Translations under genes and position numbers: made by a program
The notes under the pieces: model-generated
Seen by the model: only the letters and a program-made list of their open reading frames with translations
What the model was told of the DNA's origin: nothing
Databases searched by the model: none
DNA from: Linum tenue
Taxonomy: Eukaryota; Streptophyta; Magnoliopsida; Malpighiales; Linaceae
Length of the DNA stretch: 64,000 bases
NCBI GenBank assembly: GCA_946122785.1
Contig: CAMGYJ010000002.1
Coordinates: 17,024,492 to 17,088,491, forward strand
Direction: 5' to 3'
Shown: piece by piece, positions 35,315 to 46,246 of the stretch
Layout: every line of letters starts with the position of its first letter
How positions within the stretch are numbered: the first letter of the stretch is position 1

Positions 35315-38197
35315 CTAGATTATGGCCCGACCTCTTGGCCGGGAGAGTTTGATTCTTATGTTGTTATGTATAAGTGTAGGTATATATTTTTGTTATGGTT
35401 CATTTTGTTGAAGTTTGAAGTAACTATTTAGTTTGGTAAGTTCTCCATTAATAAGATAGGAAAGTATTCGATGTATTTGACTAACGAAGTTTTAAAAATG
35501 ACGAACAACGTCCAACTACACTAACATAAATACATATTTTCAATGAAGAGAAGAACAATGGTAAGAGTTGTTTTACATCATACATGCATAATCAATCTTC
35601 AGTATACGATAAAATGTTTCGACTTTTCCATTGACTTTAGTGTATTCAATGATATAATGGAACAAATTATATGTTTAGAGTGTCCTTAATAAGAAACAAA
35701 CTAAATCACACACTCATGTTTCGAGTGGCATTTCATATAGAAGTCGTTGTGACATTAATGTAGTCGAAGCATGCAGATCTCCAACTGGCAAGTTCAACTA
35801 ATAGAGCAACACATAAAAAGCTAAATCAAACTGAAAAAAGAATGCGAAAACTAAAAGCAACATACCTAATATTTTTGGGGAAATTGACAACAATAAAATT
35901 CATTGTAGCTCGTACTCAAGTTAGAAAGACTTTGATTTAACTGTAGGTAAACAATGATATGTAGTGCTTAAGCCTTAAGAGGGAAGATGACACCTTACAT
36001 TCTTTATCAATATGCATCTTAGTTTCATGTTTCTAAAAAAAATGCATCTTAGTTTCATAAACTTCAGAACAAAAAGTAGTAATTCAATAATCAATATAAG
36101 AATCAATATGAATACAATATCTAATCAAGAGAAGAGGAAGCGAACAAAACACAAATTGTTGTGTATAGATTCTGCTCACGATTTTTCATAGTGAAAATAT
36201 CATAAAAATTATTAACTGATAAAAGGGAACGATAAAGGGGAAAATGCATCAATTTGAATCTAAAATGAGAGGAACTAATATCCTACACCATCATACAATA
36301 ATGATATATTATATCCCAAAAAATCATTAAAAAAATCTATCTAAATGAAAAAGTATACTAAATTGAATCCAATGTAAATGTAACGATGAAGATATATATT
36401 ATATCTACCTAAGGAATAATAAAATAAGCCATGTTTCTTAGAGACTTCTCTCGATAGTACCACTCTATGATAAAAACCATTTCGTCAAACAATTTTATCA
36501 TATGAGTTTTAACTTAAAAATTTAAGTACTTATAATTAGCTATTTCAACTCATAAATGAATTAATTATACCATTTGGTATAAAAAATTATAAACTTGAGA
36601 GTTATTTTGCTTGTTGTTAAATCATTTGAACTGAAGTATGAAAGTGCTTCAGAACTGTTACTTCATTCATTATTATTAAAAATTACTATTTTTATTACAA
36701 CGTCTAAGCGTGTCTAGGCGAGCTAGAAGATAGACAAAGGCCCAATGACCACCTTACGATTAACGTGTTGTTGAACCTCAATAATTATAGCAAACTTTGA
36801 GAGCATCTTATAAATTTGATCACTTCTATTTGGTATAATTGATTACATCCTGAAATTGATCAATCAAGGAGTCTTTCGATATGATTTTGATAAGATGTCC
36901 CCTACTGCACAATTAGTATGACTAAATTGTAATAAGATAATCATGTATTGAATTTTAATTGATAGCGCAAAAGATCATACTAACTCAAGTAGAGTTTTAG
37001 TTACTCAGTACTTCATATTCACATGTAGATAGCTACTTCAAAGAGTTCGAATATTGATTGAGTTTGTTGAACTTTACCTAACAAAACTATAATATCAATC
37101 GCAAGATATGATGCTTTTTCGAGAAATTGTGAGAATATATGTTGGAGACATCAAACCTAACATGGATACCGTTGAATTTAAGTAATAAGCAACATTCATA
37201 GTCATTAGATTATCCATGAAAAAAATATTCATCATTCCCATAAGTTGGTAGGAAGCAGTGAATAATTAGGAATGGAAAGCTAGAAACATAGTTGATTTAA
37301 CAAATAACTGCAAAAAATATTGGAAAAAAGAAAAAAAAATGCTTAGAGTGTAAGCATGAGAGTGTTACATAAAACCCTCAAACAGAAAGCAAATAATCAT
37401 TAATAGTTAGCTGTGGATATTGAAATAGTTCACTAAGCTGAATACTATATACTGGTAATTTATAATTGGACCTTAGCTTGAACATTGCATCATGTTGATA
37501 AAAAATGTTCATTAATTACAATGCAGAAATAAGGGGTTGTATATGGAAGTCTTGATTGTTTTTTTTAGATTGTTAAAATAAATACATTTTCATAATACAA
37601 TACATATGTTTTTTTATTTTTGTTCATACACAATCGTGAATTATTTGCTTGTTTTGACTAAACTATCACTCATTGAATTGAATGATTAAACAAATTTGAA
37701 TTTTAGCATAGACTGTCGAGATAATTCGTATCGGTGTTTGTCATGTTTATTTTTCTTGAAATGTATGGTACCAATGTTCTTATGTCGTCATTGAACACTT
37801 CATTGAACACTTCAATCAATGCGCAATATTCCAACCAATGATATTTAGCGGGAGATTTTTCTTTAAGATTATCCTTCATTTATCAAACACTACAAAATAC
37901 TTACAGGAGATTTAGCAGGCTAACTAACCGTGATAGGAAAGTACCCTGTTTTCATAATTTTAACTTCCTCCTATGTTTTGTATTAATAAAGTACAACAAA
38001 TGTGTCTAGTCTAATTGGTTACAATTCTTGTCTTTGATGGAATAGACCATGGTTCAAATCCTAACATCGATATATTTTTATAGGAAATAAAATTGATTGT
38101 GTAGACGAAAATACCCTTCCTACTTTTACTCTCGTTGCAGAAAATTTAAAATGAAGCAAATCAAACTCTTTAAAATGTATTATGAGTAGTGTAGAGA
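35315..38197 (-). mobile_element. Non-autonomous Helitron, 2.9 kb
   Basis: On the minus strand it begins TCTCTACACTACTC (38197 leftward), like many plant Helitrons, and ends CTAG (35318-35315). A GC-rich hairpin, CCCGGCC-AAGA-GGTCGGG (35343-35326), lies 7 bases before the CTAG. It sits exactly between A (35314) and T (38198) with no target duplication; the BG1 side reads ACA|TGCC uninterrupted near 14673. No RepHel or other long frame is present. A tRNA-like box pair lies at 38007-38061. Confidence 0.9.
38004..38064 (+). other. tRNA-like A/B boxes inside the Helitron
   Basis: TAGTCTAATTGG (38007-38018) fits the pol III A box and GGTTCAAATCC (38051-38061) is a perfect B box, 33 bp apart. A complete cloverleaf is not evident, so a SINE head or decayed tRNA is more likely than a working tRNA gene. 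Confidence 0.45.
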
Positions 38198-40403
38198 TGC
38201 CTAGATTTGTTCCGGTTATAAAGAGGTGAATGTTATGTTATGAGAATGGCACGTGAGTTGCTCGAAGTATAAGAGTGGGTAACCCTAACGAGTTGGGCCA
38301 AGTTTGGGCCAATGTTAATCGATTTGGACAAATTATCTTACTGCATTCTATCCTATCACTAATATAAAGAGGTTCTCTGTTAGAATATGCTTAATTTTAA
38401 ATTTCAAACCTTCTGAATAATTTAGAAAAGACATTTATTCAATTTAATTAATATAACCCGGACTCTATTAGAAACCGAGATTATGTTAATTATACTAATG
38501 GAGAATAGATTCCATAGGAAATATTTAAAACTAATTATATTATTATTATTATTAAAGATGGTTACATTTGAGACAAATTCTTATAATTTTTAGTTTGTTT
38601 ATTTTATTTCCTTTCAGTGTTTGAGACAAATTCTTATATGTGACTTGACTAAATAATTAATTTTTAATAAATTAACTCAAATAAAATAATTTTCAATTAT
38701 AAATTTGGATTTGAGGGTTTCCATAAAACATGTACAAAATAAAATAATTCAACGCGTTAACAGGAATTGATAAGGGCGAGGAGGTTTATGAATATAATTA
38801 TAAGTGATTGTTTAATTATTTATAAGTTAATTCCTCAATTCTTCTTTTAGATATTAGTTTTTTCTTAGAACGATGAAATGTATATTACAATCCCAATTTA
38901 GGGGCTAGAAGTTCAAAGTTTAAAACAAGTAGTTAAATAATTTATTTCATAGGTTCTTTTTGAACAAGGATAAAAAAATTAAGAGATCATACCATCTTAG
39001 ACCTAGGTTTTCTATATATAGTTTTCTTTTATCATATGACAAACTGCAAACTCCTTTTTCTTTTGTTATTTATAACTTTGCTTGGTTTTGATAAAATATT
39101 CGTGGAAAAATTATATTAGTGTGATGATAATTCTTACAAAAAATTCCTTTGGCACTGTCATATTACTTTATTTTGCTATTTTATAGCTAGATCTTTATAG
39201 ATTCAGGACCAGCTGCGTGTTGTAGACAACATTATTTAATCTAGCTTTATTTGTTTGTATCGCGAAGTAGCTAGATCTTTTGGAATGTTCAGAGAAACTA
39301 CTCAAAGATATTGACAAAATTAGAGATTTTTCACCTCCTTAACCCATCCAAACTGAGAGCATGAAGTTAATTTCAGCTCAAGCTCAACGATTACAACATC
39401 CGTGAACCCCATTAGTGCGTACATATTTTGAAGATAATTAAGGGTGAAGAGAGCATTCTCAAAGAAAGTTCATGACATATACTCGATAAATTTAAGTTCT
39501 TGAACAATTCTAAAAATGTTGCCATTAGAAATTTGCATTCAGTGAAATGCGGGTTTAGAAGGAAGAGTATGTTAACAACGGAGACAGAGAATTCAGTGAT
39601 GTAGGTAATTACTTTATTGAGATAAAGGAAGAGATTATTGATGGTGGATATAGAAATTTCAAAGATGGGAGTAGGGATTGAATGGTTGATAATATTTATG
39701 ATTTGGATGAGGTGAAATTATAGTATCGTGAAAAGATGTTTCGCATTTTCAAATATTTTACCATTAAAATTTGATTTTTAATGCAATGTAGGAGAAGAAG
39801 GAAGAGATTTTTATGTAGAATATGAAGTTTCATTAATGAAGATGAAATTGTGTGGATAAGGTGATTTTGATGGCGGAGCAATCAAAATGAAATCCAAAAG
39901 TAAATTTGCAATAATTTCTAACATCAAAGACTAAACTGAAGTGCGTTTCAAATATTTTGTTTTTAGAAATTGCATCCCAGCATGAGTTGCGTTTCAAACA
40001 TATCACACTCTATTATCAATTTATCATACATTTCGCAGTTCAATTCAAAAATCACACCGCATTTCATAGAGGCCAAAGGAGGTTAAGATTTAAGAATAAA
40101 CACAACAACAAAAAATTAGTTCAGTTTTAAAAATACATATTCAGTACGTGAGAAGCTACTAACTAGGAAAAAAAAAAAAACCCTCACTGGGTAGATCTCG
40201 ATGAGAATATTACAGTAGTAACTATTTGTTTACTAGCCAGATTTGGATCCATAAAAACCGATAGTAATTAAACAATAAAACCAAATATTACTAATCTCTC
40301 TATCCATGTTGGGTGTAATAATTAAACCAGTAAATTAAATCAGTAAGAACTTCATCAAAACAAACAGCAATATGCAGAAAGCACATGCATATGGCCTGTT
40401 ATC
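38198..40403. other. BG2 upstream region, no gene
   Basis: AT-rich DNA homologous to 14673-16456. It differs by about 2% up to about 40035 and is identical from there on, apart from one base in a poly-A run (40167-40181). It contains about 640 bp (38641-39290) absent from the BG1 side, in which no transposon ends were recognised. Confidence 0.55.
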
Positions 40404-40411
40404 TATATAAA
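40404..40411 (+). promoter_or_regulatory. TATA box of BG2
   Basis: TATATAAA, same position and surroundings as for BG1, 113 bp before the ATG. Confidence 0.7.
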
Positions 40412-40524
40412 GAGGGTTGCCCCAAAGGTCTTAAACCCACACTACTACTACTACTACTACTCATCAGCTAGTTGGAGTTCAATTTATATTTCTCCATCCT
40501 TGTTTCCTTTTGGTTGGCCCAAAC

Positions 40525-43500
40525 ATGGCTCCAGCCACTCGTTTTCGAGGGTTTCCAACGATGTCAGTTCCTGCTGTCCTCGTTATCTCAACTGTAACCC
40601 TACTTCTGTTGGCTCGTGCCATGGCGCAGAGCGATCCTAGCTTTCCCGACCCTTGCCAAGGCTCTACCTACACGCCTTCGGACAACCTTCCCTACGGTCG
40701 CCACACTTTCCCTCCTGGCTTCGTCTTTGGCACCGCCGCTTCTGCTTATCAGGTAAAGCTAGCTAACTATTAATCTTGTTCCAATAAACCGTACGTGGTG
40801 TTATATATGCCTCCATGGTAACAAATGATTTCTTCTTTAATTTGTTTGGTGAATCATATCAAAGGTGGAAGGTGCCGCAAATCAGAGCTGCAGAGGTCCA
40901 AGCGTATGGGACAAATTCGCCCATCAATTCCCAGGTTTCTTCCTCTTTCTTGTGTAATCCTTCTCATCGTTAGGAGGCATGGACCTGACGCGATTTCGAT
41001 CGATTTTCTACGTATTAATTGTGCAGAAAGGATTGCTGATCGAAGTAATGGAGATGTGGCCATTGATATGTATAACCTCTTTGTGGTACGCAATGAATGC
41101 ATATATATATATAATACGTATTTCATGTGTATTTTTGTACTCAGCTTTTTACTACGCTATATTTACGGACGGACGAAACGAACTAATTAATACGTACGTA
41201 CAGGAGGATATTCAAAGAATGAAGTATATGAACGTGGATGCTTACAGGCTCTCCATCTCCTGGTCTCGAGTTATCCCATGTCAGTACCTAGTCGTCATCG
41301 TCGTCGATCCATATTTCGATTGATCTGATTTTTTTCATGGCAGATTTTTCTAATTTATTTGGTTACCATTTTAAAATGTGATGATCAGACGGGAAACGGA
41401 GCACAGGGGTGAACAGAGAAGGACTCGATTTTTACCACAAGGTTATTGATTTGCTCAAACATAACGGTAATGAAAGACTAGCTTGGCTTGCTAAAAAACC
41501 TAACATAAATCAAATTGAAAATTAAATTAATAAAAATGCTCATAGCATTTTGTGTATGTTACCTACATTGATTGATTTAGGTATCGAGCCTTACGTCACA
41601 ATATGGCATTGGGACACCCCTCAGGCACTCGAAGCCGAGTACGGTGGCTTCTTAAGCCGTGACATAGTGTAAGCGATTAATTCGTAATATGTAAGATTAT
41701 CTAGCTAGTCCGTTACGTCCAAATTAATCGTTAATTTCCTATGTGTGTGTTGTGTTATGCAGGAAGGATTTTGAAGATTACTGCGACTTGTTATTCGAAG
41801 AGTACGGCAAAAAGATAACAAAATGGATCACGCTGAACGAACCTGTAACTTACGTAATGAGAGGATACGACGAAGGGCTGATGGCACCGGGGCGTTGTTC
41901 CACGTGGGTTAACCACGCATGTCTCGCCGGAAACTCCGGGACCGAGCCTTACATCGTCACCCACAATCTCCTTCTTGCTCATGCTGCTGGTTATAAATTG
42001 TACCAGCAAAAATACAAGGTATTGTTGATATATAGCATTTAGAATGTACATTAATCCAAGTAATAATCTCTAGTTACTAAGTAATTAATCCTCTCGACTA
42101 TTGTTCTAACAATAGTAGTTTTTTTTAATAGGCAAGTCAAGGTGGGGAAGTAGGAATCACCATTGTTACTTACTGGTACGTTCCTTACACCGATACCACA
42201 GCGGATATTGATGCAGCTCAAAGATCCCTAGACTTCATGTTTGGGTGGTGAGTATATTCCTCTCTCGACCTACGTTACGGATGGCAATCTCTACCTGATC
42301 CAAATTACAAGTCACGGTAAACTAATTCGCGCGTATTAATTAAAGGTACATGGATCCTATCACCTATGGTCACTACCCGAGGAACATGATCGACCTGGTC
42401 GGATCTCGCTTGCCCACCTTCACGTCGGAGGAGTCGAGATCGTTGAAAGGCTCGTACGATTTTCTGGGGCTCAATTACTACACTGCGTATTACTCCATGA
42501 ACAACACCAACTTCGACCCTGAACATCTCGAGTATCTTAAGGATTCCCACGCCATTACTACAGGTAATTAATTAATTAATTAATTATGCAGTTATGAATG
42601 ATATATGAATCTTTCAGGTTTCATATATATCATCTTTATATCAAATTGTACTAACTCTCGTTGGGTTCCATTGTTGTCAGCTACTGGAGCCAATGGAGAA
42701 CTCATTGGACCGGAGGTAAAAAAAAAAAAAGAAAAAAAAAATCAGTCAGTCAGTGAATTTGATAAAACTACGTACATGCATGCATGGCTATGTGAAGTAT
42801 TAATTATAATGAAAACTGTTTGATGATATGAAATTGTGCAGTTGGGCACGTCGTGGCAGTACCTTTACCCACAAGGGCTTCAATATCTTTTGAACTACAC
42901 CAAAGATACATACCGAAACCCTCATATTTACATCACCGAGAATGGTAATAATTTGTCATTTCAATTACTAACTGGTAAAGTATAAATAGCTCATGAGAAG
43001 AAGAAGGGTGATTTATCAAGCTGACTGGGGTTTGTGATGATGCATGATCATCAGGACTTTCTCAATTGGACGATCCTACACAATCGATCGACGAAGCGAC
43101 ACAAGACGACGATAGGATAAATTTCTACGACACCCACCTCGACAGTGTTCTCCAGTCCATGATGTCAGTTTTCCCATCTTTCCCACGTATTAACTATATA
43201 TTATTACTTCAGTTCCGATAATAATATCATCATCGATGAGCTAATTCGAGTGACTTGGTTGTGTTCGCTTGAATATAATACGACGTCGCGTGGTGTACGT
43301 TCAGCGGGTACAACGTGAACGTGTCGGGGTTCTTCGCGTGGTCGCTTGCGGACAACTACGAGTGGAACGATGGCTACTCGGTCCGGTTCGGGTTCTACTA
43401 CATCGACTACACCGACGGTCATCTGACCCGCTACCCGAAGAGCTCGGCCTGCTGGTACACCAACTTCCTTAACTGGAACGCTCCCACGGGCCAGACCCTG

Positions 43501-43614
43501 ATCCGTCAGAAGAATGTTCGTAGCAATAATAAGCTGCAGGCTCGGTCCGCTCGCCATTCTGCCGCAGCTGGCGGACGTCGTGCCCTCCCGGCCCGCCGAT
43601 TCTCCCGTTGGTGA
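40525..43614 (+). CDS. BG2: GH1 beta-glucosidase, identical twin of BG1
   Basis: Exons: 40525-40752, 40865-40934, 41027-41085, 41204-41279, 41389-41466, 41581-41668, 41763-42018, 42132-42247, 42346-42563, 42681-42715, 42842-42944, 43055-43163, 43305-43614. They encode 581 residues with the same signal peptide, TLNEP and ITENG catalytic glutamates and RRFSRW tail as BG1. No difference from BG1 was seen in exons or introns; the coordinate offset stays 23947 throughout. Enzyme function is as for BG1, and the products are interchangeable. Any difference in expression must come from upstream of about 40035, where BG2 has a TRIM and a Helitron and BG1 has a MITE. Confidence 0.95.
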
Positions 43615-44879
43615 TCTGCCGTGGTGGGTTATGTATCCTTCTTCGAGAGAGTGATGGTCGTGGTACGGATTTTCGATTTGGTGCAAGAATAATAAAGAGG
43701 CATGAGCTAGCTAGGGTTCTGCCCGTGGCGTGGTCTGCCTTGATTAATCTCCATCTTCTAGGGTTTGGGGCTTTTCCTGGGCTTCCTTGTAGCGTATTCT
43801 AGTGTTACAGTTGCGTGTTTGTTTTCACGCTTGATCGATCTACTTCCTTCCTTTCCGCACTACTAAGCTGTACGTGTTTCTCAAGCATTAACGACTTGGT
43901 GATAATAAAGTTTCTACTGTTAAGTTAAGAGTCAATGACTACTTCTCCTTCATTTCATTATGATGTTTCAACAAATGAATCCTTTCGGTACTATATAATA
44001 GCTTAGTTTGGTCCTGTCGTTGTAGCTTTTCCAGAAGCAGCTTCTCGCTGGAGTATTCAGATAAGTACTTTTCAAAAAAAAAAAAAAAAAACAGTTGAGT
44101 GTTTGGCTATAAAACTATTAGAAGTGTTTTTTAATATGAGAGATTGCGTAAAATGACTATAAAGGACTTATAATATAAAATATGAATACAAATTCTAAAC
44201 AATAAAAAGTAGTCAAAATGAATCTTGTTAGATTTCTTTTATATTAAATAATATGGTTTTATAATTTATTTTATTTTTAAAATGATATAAATGAAGGAAA
44301 ATTATATTTTCTGAAATAAAATTAAAATATGGTAAGGATAATCTTGTATTTTACAAACAACTTTTCGCAGAAGCTCCAAATCGGAGCTTCTGCTTTTAAG
44401 TTATACAAAAGCGCTTTTCGACTTTTCAAAAGCCGAGCTTTTACAGGTGTTTGGCTCTGCTTCAGCTTTTGAAGCCGAAAAACACATCTAAAAGCCATGC
44501 CAAACATAGGGAATTACTTTTGCTGCCCCGCTGTTGTGGCCAACAAGGGTTTGGACTAGTGGTAATACCATTATTATAAGAACCGAACCGAATCAATGGT
44601 CGGGCTAGTAGAACCATCAAACCAGTTATGATTGTGGTCCGATTCATTGTTTGGATGGTTATTGATGGACTAAACGATATTTCACAGTTCAACATAAAAT
44701 CAGATGCACGACCATGGCTATACTGGTCCATTGGTTCACTATTTTAACAAAAAAATGCTTTAATATAAACTAAGACCATCAAACCATACTTATTAATTTA
44801 TATATGTTTCCTCTTCTCATTTCAACCTTGTTGTCAACCTTATGTTGTCCACTACCGACTGGTACCGTAATTTTTAATT
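43615..44879. other. BG2 3' flank and repeat-derived DNA
   Basis: Homologous to 19668-20931: identical to about 44093, then about 3% diverged. It carries the polyadenylation-type AATAAAG signals (near 43690, 43905) and the left half of the SINE-like sequence. No further gene. Confidence 0.5.
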
Positions 44880-45182
44880 GGGCTAATACCACTAGGAAAC
44901 CTGAACTATTAAAAATGTGTCATTTGTGTCCTAACGTATCTAATATGACATTTGTGTCCCAACCTATTATAGTTTTGTGTCATTTATGTCCCAATCTATT
45001 ATAGTATTGTGTCATTTATATCCTAACCCGAACTATTAAGAATGTGTCATTAGTTAAATACTTATAGTCAATGCCGGTCAACTCTAACGAAAAAATAGTT
45101 TAGGACACAAATGTCATATTAGATACTTTAGGACACAAATGACACATTCTTAATAGTTCGGATTTTCTAGTGGTATTATCCC
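44880..45182. mobile_element. MULE-type MITE, copy 2 only
   Basis: A 303 bp insert with TIRs of about 80 bp (start GGGCTAATACCACTAG; inverted right end GGGATAATACCACTAG) is flanked by an exact 9 bp duplication TTTTTAATT (44871-44879, 45183-45191). The BG1 side keeps the single TTTTTAATT at 20923-20931. The 9 bp duplication assigns it to the Mutator-like group. Repeated GTGTCATTTGTGTCC motifs fill the arms; no coding. Confidence 0.9.
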
Positions 45183-45465
45183 TTTTTAATTCAATTAAAA
45201 AATATATGATTTGGTTTGAATGATTTATTAAATATTTTGGTGATGATATGAATTTGCAATTGCTTATAGCCAATGATAACTTTATTCTTAAATTAGTGTA
45301 ATATACAAGTCTTATATGTTGTATATCATGAACGGTTTTATCAACGGTTCACCATCAACTTTGTAACGGTTAACCGCTGAACCCTAAATATTACTTAACA
45401 AAAAAAATCTATATAACTCTTATAACAATATGAACTAGTTACTATATTTTCATCATTGATGACGT

Positions 45466-46182
45466 CAGGGGCGGAGCTAGGATTTGAGTCTAGGGGGCGG
45501 ATTTACTTAGTTTATTATCACAAAATAATATAATATAAATTTATTATTATTATAACGACACAATACATCATTTAAAATTATGAAAATCATTCTACATTAT
45601 AATTACTACATGATATGTTCGAAACAAATGAGCAAATGACGGAAAAAAGTTAACCATACATTTTATATGTAGTGCATTTTCAACATTTTCATAAATGGAA
45701 AATGAATCCCCTTCAATATAATTGTTTGAAACAATGAGGCAAATGACGGAAAAAAGTTAACCATACGTTTTATATGTAGTACATTTTCAACATTTTCATA
45801 AATGGAAAATGAATCCCCTTCGATATAATTGTTTGAAAATACAATTCATTATATTACCAAAACAACCCTGTGTTAGGGTGGTTTAGTATGCAGAAGGGCA
45901 AGAGTTAACTAACGTAAAAAAGCACAAGCATGGTAGGGTGGTTATTTTTTTTTTTTTTTTTTTGACAGGAGGTAGGGTGGTTATGAAAAGTAGCAAAAAT
46001 GACATAAAATTAAATTGCTGCGAGTGAGAGTCGAACTTGAATTTCCGAGGGAAGAGGTGAGCATCTTAGCAACTAGACCACTATCAATTCCTTGTTTCAA
46101 TAATGCGCACTCAGCTTTTATATAACTACATTAAGTTTATACGTAATTTCCCACAATCCTAAGACGTTTTGCTCCGCCCCTG
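45466..46182. mobile_element. Non-autonomous hAT element, copy 2
   Basis: Same element as 21304-21934, with the 8 bp GATGACGT on both sides (45458-45465, 46183-46190). It is about 86 bp longer: it has TTATTATTATTATAACGACA-type sequence near 45540 and a 26 bp poly-T insertion at 45945-45970 with its own duplication. Confidence 0.85.
45945..45970 (-). mobile_element. Tail-only retroposon insertion
   Basis: Nineteen T plus GACAGGA sit between two copies of GGTAGGGTGGTTA (45932-45944, 45971-45983). The BG1 side has one copy of that 13-mer (21724-21736). A 13 bp duplication around a bare poly-A tail is what target-primed reverse transcription leaves when it aborts almost at once. Confidence 0.75.
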
Positions 46183-46246
46183 GATGACGTTATGTTTAGT
46201 GACAAAAAAGTTACATCCAAATTTTTACAAAGATTTATATCAAAAT

